Below, one piece after another: positions 22,461-35,109 of a DNA stretch of 64,000 bases (positions are counted from its first letter, which is position 1; each line of letters starts with the position of its first letter). Under the pieces are notes generated by a model. It worked only from the letters and a program-made list of their open reading frames with translations. It was not told the origin of the DNA and made no database searches. The translations under genes were made by a program, and so were the position numbers. The stretch is taken from contig NC_088307.1 in the NCBI RefSeq assembly GCF_032854445.1, positions 5,840,017 to 5,904,016 of the forward strand. Reading direction: 5' to 3'. Source of the DNA: Liolophura sinensis (lineage: Eukaryota; Mollusca; Polyplacophora; Chitonida; Chitonidae).

Positions 22461-23164
22461 TAATAGGTTTTTTGACGTGACAGCCAATTATCACGTGACG
22501 CCTTCAGCGCTTGTGATTGGCCAAGTTCATAAGGGATTCTATAACATGGCTACTCAGAGTGACATGTCCGTCAGTGCCATATCCCCAATGCTGAACTTCA
22601 TCTTTTCGGCTTTCAAACCTTTATAGAGTTTTTTTTACATATTTTTATGTGATAACCGTGTCCTATATCATTGTTTCTATGTATAGTGGCAGACTTCCTG
22701 TTCACTTTAACACCGCCTCATTCCAAATAATATACGACACCTTCTGGACCCTTCGACTGTTGTACTAGGATTGTGAACCCTCTCGAGAGGATCCACGGCA
22801 ACGTCCATGAGTCAATGGGGGTAGCAGAGACATAGGTCCAGCACAAGGCGGAAACATCGTCTACATCTATTACATGAATCTAGGCGTCAGACAGGCACAC
22901 AGATACAAAATTGTTGGTGTTCCAGTCATTAGAATAATTCACGCCAAAACAAGACTATAGCATGGGTGAGAACACAAAAAAACAGCTGATAGACAAACAT
23001 ACGTGTATAACAGGTAGCCTAAAACATGCCCAGACTACAGGTTATCCAAAGTAGCAAAACAGTAAAAGGGCTCCAAGCCAAAAAAACGGGCAACATAGAA
23101 ACATGTAGGGGATGGTTCAGGCCATACAAGGCAGCAAAGCACAACACAAGGCTAATAACATTAC

Positions 23165-23385
23165 GAGGCGCACAGCATAGAGAGTAAAACCAGAGCACCG
23201 ACGGCAGTGTGGGCGCACGTAACCTGTGAAATACGGCCTCTTTTCAATTCGCCTGAGTCAGGGTTTTGTTCTAACTGTTCATGTAAATACATAAATAGTA
23301 TCGCCACCTTGCACCATTTAAACGCACACCTTGCACCCTGGTTTAAGCAGAAGTAGGTAAAGAAAATGCAGTGATGTCGAATTCA
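23165..23385 (-). repeat. Dispersed repeat B (duplication unit 1)
   Basis: Contains GCATAGAGAGTAAAACCAGA, CGACGGCAGTGTGG and TGAAATACGGCCTC, ending in GTAAAGAAAATGCAGTGATG. The partner is at 28585-28795. Confidence 0.65.
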
Positions 23386-24259
23386 ATTTATTACCGCCGT
23401 GTTCACAATATAAACCCCAATGCATAAACATTCATTATTATGCAATTAAAAGGAAACGTTACACGGATGACATTCTGAAGAAAACACATGCAGGATAAAA
23501 CCAAAACCTATGGCAACAAAGAATGTAATTTCCAACAGCTTGAGACACTTCTTAGATATTTCTCACCGGTTTCAGTACAGCTTCTATATAAGATCTGCGT
23601 ACCCTTGCACAAGTAAGATAAATAAAAAATTAAGCTATTTTAGATGCATAACTAGCGCATTTAAACAGAAAATGCTAAATAGTTTCTTCGACAAGACAAC
23701 TTTCACAAAGATTTGAATCACGTAATTCGAATCGGTATAGATAAGAATTTAGTGGGGTATACTCAGTCTTCATTCTGTGAAACATAACTTCAGCTCTACG
23801 TGACGGGAACGTAAAATCTAGGCGTCAAAACATACATTCGCATACCAAAATTGACGATCAAGATCAGTACTATAAAAGCGAGTGAAGAGTCGTACCCCAG
23901 CATTGTTGGTATAAGTTGGTATCATTTACCAAGAGTTATGTTATTTGGCTTTATTTTCCCACCTATAGTGTACTGAAAATGGACATGAAACTACATTTTT
24001 CAAGTTTACAATGTGCCGACACGGTGTTGACCATGCAGTATTCGCACTATCAACAAAACGCGAGACGTCAACAAGTACATGTACAAGTGATATTTCTAAT
24101 GTGTACTTATTTATTTATTGATTTCATTTGATTGGAGTTTTTCGCTATACAAACCGGGCAAAGCTTCGTGTAAACCCACGATCATCCGCAGATTACTGAT
24201 AGATCTAATTTCTAATAACGGTAGCAAGATCCTACATATAATTTCCAATGCCGTCTGAT

Positions 24260-24835
24260 ATATATAGCGTTAATACCAGTCTTTCTTGATGAACATTGCA
24301 CACTTGAAATGATATATAGCTTTAATACGTCTTTCCTGATAAACCTTGCATACCCTTGAAATGATATATAGCGTTAATACCAGTCTTTCCTGATGAACAT
24401 TGCACACCCTTGAAATGATATATAGCGTTAATACCAGTCTTTCCTGATGAACATTGTGTTAATACCAGTCTTTCCTGATGAACACTGCATACCCTTGAAA
24501 TGATATATAGCGTTAATACCAGTCTTCCCTGATGAACATTGCATACCCTTGAAATGATATTTCCTGATGAACATTGCACACTTCTTGAAATGATATATAG
24601 CGTTAATACCAGTTTTTCCTGAATGAACATTGCACACCCTTGAAATGATATATAGCGTTAATACCAGTCTTATCCTGATGAACATTGCACACCCTTGAAT
24701 GATATATAGCGTTAATACCAGTCTTTCCTGATGAACACTGCACACCCCTTGAAATGAATATATAGCGTTAATACCAGTCTTTCCTGATGAACATTGCACA
24801 CCTTTGAAATGATATATAGCATTAATACCACATGT
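24260..24835. repeat. Minisatellite, ~54-bp unit, short allele-like form
   Basis: Units of GCGTTAATACCAGTCTTTCC + TGATGAACATTGCACACCCT + TGAAATGATATATA, about ten to eleven copies with occasional half-units. The homologous array at 29680-31275 is almost three times as long. Confidence 0.93.
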
Positions 24836-25474
24836 ATAAACCTGATGGGATAGCCTACTTACAGAGTTAATATTTATTGTACTACTATTCTCCTGTTGTA
24901 AAGGCGAGTTCTTCGATCAACTATACGAACCATGTTTGTGTTATTTCTACAAACTATATGTGTGCACTGATTTTCCTTACTATTTTATGTATTTAGTTTG
25001 TCAACGCCACCCTCCAAAACATACCTGACTGACTTTTTGTGTGGTATGATACAGCACACCTATATATGCATCCAGCCGTTTTTGCTGGAAGTGAAGTTAC
25101 AGTATTTTGTCACCCCTTAAACTGGGGTTTAAAGTAAAAACCCAGATCAAAATGTTTTAGTTTCACCCAAATCAGAAAAAATTTTGGTTTATTTCAACTC
25201 GATGCAAAATAATACGTGTAAAGCGAAATTTATCAACAATCTATAATGGCCCCTCAATTTGGAGGCAAATCTTAGAATAGATTCAAGAATTTCACATATG
25301 TATGCTGAACGTAGATTAGGCGTGAGTGCCAGTGGTTTACTGAGAAAGTTCCCTGCTCTAGTTAAGCAGTAGCTTTTCCTAACATGTGGAGAGCTGTGTA
25401 CGGCAATATCAAATATCCAACCCGGGGCGGGCCATACCATTTCAAAATGGTATTTGTTGCTGCCTCGATTGGCA

Positions 25475-25690
25475 CTCAGCAAGTGTGGTGTTAGAGCAAG
25501 GGAATAGTTGGCCCAGTGTCGTTATAATGCGACAGGGTGTGTTGTCGTGTCTGGTGTCTTCGGCATGATACTTCAGTGTCGGCAACACTTGGCGGGAAGG
25601 ACTCGCCCTTCCACAGAAAAAGTATTCACACACACCGAATGACATAAAAGGGTTATGTACGACGTAAAGACCCAAGCCGATACACTAACA
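25475..25690 (+). mobile_element. SINE family 2 variant (duplication unit 1)
   Basis: Contains CTGCCTCGATTGGCACTCAG, GTGTTAGAGCAAGGGAATAG, CATGATACTTCAGTGTCGG and the tail GGTTATGTACGACGTAAAGA. The central part differs from the 19.8 kb copy, so this may be a subfamily. Confidence 0.65.
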
Positions 25691-25807
25691 AGTATTTTTA
25701 TATACTGTACACATATCTGGCTTTATTTGTTACGTCAGGCCGCTTAGCTCACTGTCAAAGGACGCTTTACCGCTACACTCTTAAAATCTATAGTGTTCCA
25801 TTACAGT

Positions 25808-26000
25808 AAAGATTTATTTATTTATTTATTAGATTGGTGTTTTACGCCGTACTCAAGAATATTTCACTTATACGACGGCGGCCAGCATTATGGTGGGTGG
25901 AAACCGGGCAGAGCCCGGGGGAAACCCACGACCATCCGCAGGTTGCTGACAGACCTTCTCACGTACGGCCGGAGAGGAAGCCAACATGAGCTGGACTTCT
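25808..26000 (-). mobile_element. SINE family 1 tail half (duplication unit 1)
   Basis: Plus strand reads TTATTAGATTGGTGTTTTAC, CCGTACTCAAGAATATTTCA, GGCAGAGCCCGGGGGAAACC and GGAAGCCAACATGAGCTGGA. The head is missing, as expected of a 5'-truncated retroposon. Confidence 0.88.
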
Positions 26001-26572
26001 CAGTAAAGATGACGAGGAGTGACTGCACTCTTATTAAGTGTTCGTATTGTAACAGTCGCCAAAAGGTGTTAACATTCAAACTTCATTAAAAGTTGGTTGA
26101 AATCAATTTCTTAAACCAATACTTAAAAAAAATAAGGAGTTGGAATATGAATAGTTTTGAAATATTAATACCTAATAAAACCTGGTTAGATACATGTAAC
26201 TCCTGCAAGTACATTCACTCCTCGTGATCCTTAGTGTTAAAGGTATCACTTCAGTTTAAGAGAGTAGAATTAACATCATACTGCGCGTTTATGCCAGTCA
26301 TTATATTGACATGTGCAGCTTTATTTCTCTCATTTTAGTTTTTCTTCTAGTAATTTGTGATCAGGATTACTCAGTCTGAAATAAAGAATTTATTATTAGA
26401 CTTTGGTGGCTATTTTAACTGATGAGATTTTACGCACGCTATCTAACGGCCGTCATCTAAGAATTTTCAAGCACTTATAATAAATATGCACAAGTAGATT
26501 TCTTTTTTTTTCATGAAGTCACAAAATTCACAAAAACAGAAATAAAATTGGTTTGTGCATATTCTAGAAAGA

Positions 26573-26842
26573 GGGGACCTCTGAGGCTCAGTCGGTTAGC
26601 GCGCTAGCGCAGCGTAATGACCAGGAGTGTCTCACCAATGCGGTCGCTGTGAGTTCAAGTCCAGCTCATACTGGCCTCCTCTCCGGCCGTACGTGCGAAG
26701 GTCTGTCAGCAAAACCTGTGGATGGTCATGGGTTTTCCCCGGGCTCTGCCCGGTTCCCCCCCACCGTAATGCTGGCCCCGTCGTATAAGTGAAATACTTT
26801 TGAGCACGGCGTAAAATATCAATCAAATAAATAAATAAATAT
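26573..26842 (+). mobile_element. SINE family 1, full copy with target-site duplication (unit 1)
   Basis: Full tRNA head through tail. The 15 bp ATATTCTAGAAAGAG flank it on both sides (just before 26574 and from about 26837). The same insertion with the same flanks is in unit 2, so the SINE landed before the tandem duplication. Confidence 0.9.
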
Positions 26843-26931
26843 TCTAGAAAGAGAGAAATCCAAATTCTATAATATAAAATAGTGCGTGAATTTCAACGGA
26901 TAAGCTGCCGTTACGACGGAAGATTCAAATA

Positions 26932-29900
26932 GTTACCGTATAGTTTGTTTTAAACGCATCCCCGGCCATCGAGTATTCAAGAAATGTTCTAAAAACATTT
27001 AAAACATTATACAGCTCTTATTAACAATTTAAATAGCAAATAATCGTCAGTACCTAGCCACTCATTTGGTGACGCCATTAGGCCAGGTTATAGCTATCTA
27101 GAATGACGTCACAAAACATAGCTCTCCCGTACCATGGGTATTAAGGAATGTGACGATAAGAAAATACAAACAAAAAACGCCAAATACCCAACCAAAGAGT
27201 ATCAGCTCTGTTCCGTCCTCGAAGGGCCTGGACGTTTCTTTTAGTTTGGCGCTCGGTCAGGGCGATGTTCGTGGACACAAACGTCGTGTTTTAACAACGG
27301 TCCTGCTCGTCCTCGTCCTGCGTTGGTGTAAGCATTTGGCCTAGCTGGATGTACCGACATCAGGGGAATTTATCGAGCATAGCAGGGCCTTCTGACTGAT
27401 AACAGACCCTTTCGTTCATACTTTGAGAAAATATTTTACGTAATAAATATGACTTTGCTGAGGAAAAATAATTTTACAATATGTTTCTTCAAGCAAATTG
27501 CAAATTAATTGTATCGATATTTGTCTATCCACTATAAGAAAACCACACCGACAATCGAGTGAGTGAGTGCTTGAGGTTAAACATCGTACTTAACAATTTT
27601 TCAGTCATGTGACGACGAAGGAATTCTTAGAGTGCATGTAATGTGCCTTCACCGCTCTTTTATCTAGTGCTGCTTCACCTACTTAAGGCAAGTAAACCGT
27701 TCCGCCTGAGCCATTATACTGACACGGATCAAGCAGTCGTTGCACTGTCCTCTCATGCTGAACGCCAAGCCAGGAAGTTACAACTTTCTTTTTTAAGGTA
27801 TTAGGTGTGACTCGACCAGGATTGACCCTGGATATACCGCCTCCCGAAGCGGACGCTCTACCACCAACAATCTAATAGGTTTTTTGACGTGACAGCCGAT
27901 TATCACGTGACGCCTTCAGCGCTTGTGATTGGCCAGGTTCATAAGGGATTCTATAACATGGCTACTCAGAGTGACATGTCCGTCAGTGCCATATCCCAAT
28001 GCTGAACTTCATCTTTTCGGCTTTCAAACCTTTATAGAGTTTTTTTTTACATATTTTTATGTGATAACCGTGTCCTATATTATTTTTTCTATGTATAGTG
28101 GCAGACTTCCTGTTCACTTTAACCACCGCCTCATTCCAAATAATATACGACACTTTCTGGACCCTTCGACTGTTGTACTAGGATTGTGAACCCTCTCGAG
28201 AGGATCCACGGCAACGTCCATGAGCCAATGGGGGTAGTAGAGACATAGGTCCAGCACAAGGCGGAAACATCGTCTACATCTATTACATGAATCTAGGCGT
28301 CAGACAGGCACACAGATACAAAATTGTTGGTGTTCCAGTCATTTGAAAAATTCACGCCAAAAACAAGACAATAGCATGGGTGAGAACACAAAAAACAGCT
28401 GATAGACAAACATACGTGTATAACAGGTAGCCTAAAACATGCCCAGACTACAGGTTATCCAAAGTAGCAAAACAGTAAAAAGGGCTCCCAGCCAAAAAAA
28501 CGGGCAACATAGAAACATGTAGGGGATGGTTCAGGCCATACAAGCAGCAAAGCACAACACAAGGCTAATAACATTACGAGGCGCACAGCATAGAGAGTAA
28601 AACCAGAGCACCGACGGCAGTGTGGTTGACACGTAACCTGTGAAATACGGCCTCTTTTCAATTCGCCTGAGTCAGGGTTTTGTTCTAACTGTTCATGTAA
28701 ATACATAAATAGTATCACCACCTTGCACCATTTAAAACGCCACCTTGCACCCTGGTTTAAGCAGAAGTAGGTAAAGAAAATGCAGTGATGTCGAATTCAA
28801 TTTATTACCGCCGTGTTCACAATATAAACCCCAATGCATAAACATTCAGTATTATGCAAATTAAAAGGAAACGTTACACGGTGACATTCTGAAGAAAACA
28901 CATGCAGGATAAAACCAAAACCTATGGCAACAAAGAATGTAATTTCCAACAGCTTGAGACACTTCTTAGATATTTCTCACCGGTTTCAGTACAGCTTCTA
29001 TACAAGATCTGTGCACCCCTGCACAAGTAAGATCAATAAAAAATTAAGCTATTTTAGATGTTATAACTAGCGCATTTAAACAGAAAATGCTAAACAGTTT
29101 CTTCGACAAGACAACTTTCACAAAGATTTGAATCACGTAATTCGGAATCGGTATAGATAAGAATTTAAGTGGGGTATACTCAGTCTTCATTCTATGAAAC
29201 ATAACTTCAGCTCTACGTGACGGAATGTAAAATCTAGGCGTCAAAACATACATTCGCATACCAAAATTGACGATCAAGATCAGTACTATAAAAGCGAGTG
29301 AAGAGTCGTACCCCAGCATTGTTGGTATAAGTTGGTATCATTTTACCAAGAGTTATGTTATTTGGCTTTATTTTTCCCACCTATACTGTACTGAAAATGG
29401 ACATGAAACTACATTTTCAAGTTTACAATGTGGCCGACACGGTGTTGACCATGCAGTATTCGCACTATCAACAAAACGCGAGACGTCCAACAAGTACATG
29501 TACAAGTTATATTTCTAATGTGTACTTATTTATTTATTTATTTCATTTGATTGGAGTTTTTCGCTATACAAACCGGGCAAAGCTTCGTGTAAACCCACGA
29601 TCATCCGCAGATTACTGATAGATCTAACATTTCTAATAACGGTAGTAAGATCCTACATATAATTTCCAATGCCGTCTGATATACTTAGCGTTAATACCAG
29701 TCTTTCTTGATGAACATTGCACACTTGAAATGATATATAGCTTTAATACGTCTTTCCTGATAAACCTTGCATACCCTTGAAATGATATATAGCGTTAATA
29801 CCAGTCTTTCCTGATGAACATTGCACACCCTTGAAATGATATATAGCGTTAATACCAGTCTTTCCTGATGAACATTGTGTTAATACCAGTCTTTCCTGAT

Positions 29901-32900
29901 GAACATTGCACACTCTTGAAATGATTTATAGCGTTAATACCAGTCTTCCCTGATGAACATTGCACACCCTTGAAATGATATATAGCGTTAATACCAGTCT
30001 TTCCTGATGAACATTGCGTTAATACCAGTGTTTCCTGATGAACATTGCATACCCTTAATACCAGTCTTTCCTGATGAACATTGCGTTAATACCAGTCTTT
30101 CCTGATGAACATTGCACACCCTTGAAATGATTTATAGCGTTAATACCAGTCTTTCCTGATGAACATTGTGTTAATACCAGTCTTTCCTGATGAACATTGC
30201 ACACTCTTGAAATGATTTATAGCGTTAATACCAGTCTTTCCTGATGAACATTGCACACCCTTGAAATGATATATAGCGTTAATACCAGTCTTTCCTGATG
30301 AACATTGCGTTAATACCAGTCTTTCCTGATGAACATTGCATACCCTTAATACCAGTCTTTCCTGATGAACATTGCGTTAATTCCAGTCTTTCATGATGAA
30401 CATTGCATACCCTTGAAATGATATATAGCGTTAATACGTCTTTCCTGATAAACCTTGCATACCCTTGAAATGATATATAGCGTTAATACCAGTCTTTCCT
30501 GATGAACATTGCACACCTTGAAATGATATGTAGCGTTAATACCAGTCTTTCCTGATGAACATTGCGTTAATACCAGTCCTTCCTGATGAACACTGCATAC
30601 CCTTGAAATGATATATAGCGTTAATACCAGTCTTTCCTGATGAACATTGCTTACCCTTGAAATGATATATAGTGTTAATACCAGTCTTTCCTGATGAACA
30701 TTGCGTTAATACCAGTCTTTCCTGATGAACATTGCACACTTGAAATGATATATAGCTTTAATACGTCTTTCCTGATAAACCTTGCATACCCTTGAAATGA
30801 TATATAGCGTTAATACCAGTCTTTCCTGATGAACATTGCACACCCTTGAAATGATATATAGCGTTAATACCAGTCTTTCCTGATGAACATTGTGTTAATA
30901 CCAGTCTTTCCTGATGAACATTGCACACTCTTGAAATGATTTATAGCGTTAATACCAGTCTTTCCTGATGAACATTGCACACCCTTGAAATGATATATAG
31001 CGTTAATACCAGTCTTTCCTGATGAACATTGCGTTAATACCAGTCTTTGCTGATGAACATTGCATACCCTTAATACCAGTCTTTCCTGATGAACATTGCG
31101 TTAATACCAGTCTTTCCTGATGAACATTGCATACCCTTGAAATGAAATATATAGCGTTAATACCAGTCCTTCCTGATGAACACTGCATACCCTTGAAATG
31201 ATATATAGCGTTAATACCAGTCTTTCCTGATGAACATTGCACACCTTTGAAATGATATATAGCATTAATACCACATGTATAAACCTGATGGGATAGCCTA
31301 CTTACAGAGTTAATATTTATTGTACTACTATTCTCCTGTTGTAAAGGCGAGTTCTTCGATCAACTATACGAACCATGTTTGTGTTATTTCTACAAACTAT
31401 ATGTGTGCACTGATTTTTCTTACTATTTTATGTATTAAGTTTGTCAACGCCACCCCCCAAAACATACCTGACTGACTTTTGTGTGGTATGATATAGCACA
31501 CCTGTATATGCATCCAGCCGTTTTTGCTGGAAGTGAAGTTATAGTATTTTGTCACCCCTTAAACTGGGGTTTAAAGTAAGTAACACAGATCAAAATGTTT
31601 TTAATTTCACCCAAATCAGACAAAATTTTGGTTTATTTCAACTCGATGCAAAATAATAGTGTAAAGCGAAATTTATCAACATTTTTTCGGAGGCAAATCT
31701 TAGAATAGATTCAAGCATTTCACATATGTAAGCTGAACGTAGATTAGGCGTGAGTGCCAGTGGTTTAATGAGAAAGTTCCCTGCTCTAGTTAAGAAGTAG
31801 CTTTTCCTAACATGTGGAGAGCTGTATACGGCAATATCAAATATCCAACCCGGGGCTGGCCATACCATTTCAAAATGGTATTTGTTGCTGCCTCGATTGG
31901 CACTCAGCAGTGTGGTGTTAGAGCAAGGGAATAGCTGGCCCAGTGTCGTTACAATGCGACAGGGTGTGTTGTCGTGTCTGGTGTTTTCGGCATGATACTT
32001 CAGTGTCGGCAACACTTTGGCGGCAAGGACTCGCCCTTCCACAGACAAAGTATTCACACACACCGAATGACATAAAAGGGTTATGTACGACGTAAAGACC
32101 CAAGCTGATACACTAACAAAGTATTTTTATATACTGTACACATATCTGGCTTTATTTGTTACGTCAGGCCGCTTAGCTCACTGTCAAAGGACGCTTTACC
32201 GCTACACTTTTAAATCTATAGTGTTCCATTTAACACAGTAAAGATTTATTTATTTATTTATTAGATTGGTGTTTTACGCCGTACTCAAGAATATTTCACT
32301 TATACGACGGCGGCCAGCATTATGGTGGGTGGAAACCCACGACCATCCGCAGGTTGCGACAGACCTTCTCACGTACGGCCGGAGAGGAAGCCAACATGAG
32401 CTGGACTTCACAGTAAAGATGACAAGGAGTGACTGCACTCTTATTAACTGTTCTTATTGTAACACTCGCCAAAGTGTTAACATTCAAACTTCATTAAAAG
32501 TTGGTTGAATCAATTTCTTAAACCAATACTTAAAAAAAAATAAGGAGTTGGAATATGAATAGTTTTGAAATATTAATACCTAATAAAACCTGGTTAGATA
32601 CATGTAACTCCTGCAAGTACATTCACTCCTCGTGATCCTTAGTGTTAAAGGTATCACTTCAGTTTAAGAGAGTAGAATTAACATCATACTGCGCGTTTAT
32701 GCCAGTCAATTATATTGACATGTGCAGCTTTATTTCTCTCATTTTAGTTTTTCTTCTAGTAATTTGTGATCAGGATTACTCAGTCTGAAATAAAGAATTT
32801 ATTATTAGACTTTGGTGGCTATTTTAACTGATGAGATTTTACGCACGCTATCTAACGGTAAGAATTTTCAAGCACTTATAATAAAAATGCACAAGTAGAT

Positions 32901-33318
32901 TTCTATGTCACAAATTCACAAAAGCAGAAATAAAATTTGTTGTGCATATTCTAGAAAGAGGGGGCCTCTGGGGCTGAGTCGTTTAGCGCGCTAGCGCAGC
33001 GTAATGACCCAGGAGTCTCCCACCAATGCGGTCGCTGTGAGTTCAAGTACAGCTCATGCTGGCCTCCTCTCCGGCCGTACGTGCGAAGGTCTGTCAGCAA
33101 AACCTGTGGATGGTCGTGGGTTTCCCCCGGGCTCTGCCCGGTTTCCTCCCACCGTAATGCTGGCCGCCGTCGTATAAGTGAAATATTTTTGAGCACGGCG
33201 TAAAACACCAATCAAATAAATAAATAAATATTCTAGAAAGAGAGAAATCCAAATTCTATAATATAAAATAGTGCGTGAATTTCAACGGATAAGCTGCCGT
33301 TACGACTGAAGATTCAAA
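26932..33318. repeat. Tandem duplication, unit 2 (~6.4 kb)
   Basis: Starts directly at the end of unit 1 with GTTACCGTATAGTTTGTTTT and ends TTACGACTGAAGATTCAAAT at about 33318. The length difference from unit 1 (about 1 kb) is accounted for by the longer minisatellite. Contents mirror unit 1: SINE 2 (27552-27870), repeat B (28585-28795), decayed SINE 1 tail (29525-29630), minisatellite (29680-31275), SINE 2 (31905-32115), SINE 1 tail half (32245-32420, with a small internal deletion) and full SINE 1 (32960-33226). Confidence 0.92.
29680..31275. repeat. Minisatellite, ~54-bp unit, expanded form
   Basis: Full units (GCGTTAATACCAGTCTTTCC + TGATGAACATTGCACACCCT + TGAAATGATATATA) alternate with ~32-bp half-units lacking the TGAAATGATATATA part, giving a higher-order pattern of several hundred bases that itself repeats (compare 29690-30060 with 30725-31080). 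Many copies contain the strings ATTGCGTTAATACCAG or ATTGTGTTAATACCAG, which mark the half-unit junction. Confidence 0.93.
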
Positions 33319-34787
33319 TTTTGAATTATGACGAATATGATAACACCCTTCATAAATTATGTCCCTATAATTATGGAGAAGCAAGAACATGTTTGGCACC
33401 TTTAATTGTTTATAGTCAGTTTCTGTCATTTCCAACTTTGATAATTACAAGCTATAGTATAGGATACGCGGCTGACATCAAAGCATGGCGATATCAACTG
33501 TCTGATTCATCGTTACTAATGAGGTATACCATTGTTACATCTGTGGCTCGATAGCCGATTATTGGCAAAATTAACATCGTACTCTGGAGAATATTTCCAG
33601 GAGGGGGGAGGGGGGGGGGAAGAAAACGTGATTGTCAAGATTTAATCACCGACCTTTTGATCAGGTATATAACTGATGGCCTTTGCCACATGTAGCGCTC
33701 ACATTTTCACCTGCACAATGAAAGCATGCAATATATATGTGATATTGGTGGAGAGCATGTCATTTCTGACAAACTTCATCACATAAATCGCTACACGAGC
33801 GCTGAGTGCCTCCAAGGCCCCTAGAACTGCTAGTGGAGGCGACTAAATTGAATAAAATACTTCATGTATCCTAGCACTTTGTTCTTTTAGGTTAACAGCC
33901 ATATAAAGTAGCTCCTTTTGTTGTGTAACAGTGAGGCGTGCATCATCCCTGTTTGGGCTTGGAAAACGCCAAACACCCCAAAACACTCCTAGCAAATAAA
34001 AGAATGTGTGGATCTATTGTAGACCCAAAACATATCCGATACATGTATTTATTATTATTAGGTGGCCAAGCAATCCATGCTCGGACACATATCGAAAATT
34101 TTCGGATTTTTCTTTTTTTTCTTTCCGTTTTTTGAAAGGTTTAAGAGGTGTAAAAGGAAAAGTTTTTATTGGATTTTGTTGAAATTTGGTGATTTTAGAA
34201 ACAAGGTTACGCGGCAAATTTTGTCTATTTTGGTTAACCATGGTCACGTGACATGGCAGCCATCTTGGATTTTGGTTTTGAGAATTGAAAAACTCTCCCT
34301 CTTATTTGTTTCACGTTATGCTCAAGAATACTTTCACGATATAGTGATAAATGTCAGGTGATTCTCGACTGCCTAATCGGGTACAGGGCAATACTTCTCA
34401 TGTTTCTTTAAGAGTCATACAACAGTTTGAAACTGGATACCGAATAATTTAAGATTTCTGTAATCAATTTTGTATCCCTAATGTATTCAAGCATGTATAA
34501 TCCACGACTCTATCTTTAACCATATTTATATGGCCAGCCCTCTTTGGACCACAGTCTGGTAAGTTATCGAGGAAATCGACTGTAGCTCATGGACATTGTA
34601 GTCGTGAGTTCGAACCCAGCAACCGATATGTCGTCTACGACTTTAAGTCAGGAGGTTTACCCGGAACCCTAACCGTGAGGTGCGACAGCTCTTATTTTAC
34701 TCATTGTGCTGTAGTCTTTTTAATTATGCACATTTCACATTTGCCTATTTTTTAACGTTGTGACGATGCTGTCGCACATAATTCGTA
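33319..34787. other. No gene recognised; poly-G tract at 33604-33619
   Basis: Contains GGAGGGGGGAGGGGGGGGGG near 33600 and a tRNA-like GTGAGTTCGAACCCAGCAAC at about 34606, too decayed to call as a gene and more likely a SINE head. Otherwise nothing recognised. Confidence 0.4.
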
Positions 34788-34950
34788 TTGCACGTCGGTT
34801 TTAGTGACGTTCATATTGCACGTGGCTATTAGCAACGTTCATACTGCACGCCGGCATTAGCGACGTTCATATTGCACGTCGGTATTAGTGACGTTCATAT
34901 TGCACGTCGGCATTAGCAAAGTTCATATTGCACGTCGGCATTAGCAACGT
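34788..34950. repeat. 28-bp minisatellite
   Basis: About six units of GCACGTCGGTATTAGTGACG plus TTCATATT, tandem, with few changes. Confidence 0.9.
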
Positions 34951-35109
34951 GACGTTACATCATTCATTCTCTCCCGGTACAGAAAAAAATAATACTACGA
35001 GTCTTGGTATCTTACATTTTTGTGTCAAATTTTCATTTTCGGTGACTAAATTTTACTACCTAGTGAGCGTCCCTGACAGTATTCTATTGTGTTCTCGAGT
35101 CCGCGCATC

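Larger units (their letters stand above)
21523..26931. repeat. Tandem duplication, unit 1 (~5.4 kb)
   Basis: Begins GTTACCGTATAGTTGTTTTA and ends TTACGACGGAAGATTCAAATA. The entire content recurs in the same order at 26932-33318 with only scattered differences by eye. No host gene is recognised inside. Contents in order: SINE 2 (22142-22460, minus), repeat B (23165-23380, minus), a decayed family 1 tail (24108-24205, minus), the 54-bp-type minisatellite (24260-24830), SINE 2 (25475-25690, plus), SINE 1 tail half (25808-26000, minus) and full SINE 1 (26573-26840, plus). Other parts of the unit look like unknown repeat or intergenic DNA. Confidence 0.92.

Noticed and set aside
24322-24799. Repeat-protein genes with QCSSGKTGINAIYHFKGM units
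   Set aside because: Translation of the minisatellite; frames shift freely between units and no start or splice context exists.
25189-25690. Protein-coding gene on the minus strand
   Set aside because: The frames overlap a SINE family 2 copy and recur only with the duplicated unit; the sequence is SINE plus unassigned DNA.
29680-31275. CRISPR-like array of repeats and spacers
   Set aside because: Animal DNA; the intervals are partial copies of the same unit, not unique spacers, so it is a minisatellite.
34606-34640. Degenerate tRNA gene
   Set aside because: Only a B-box-like GTTCGAACCC is clear; no partner A box at the right distance, more likely an old SINE head.
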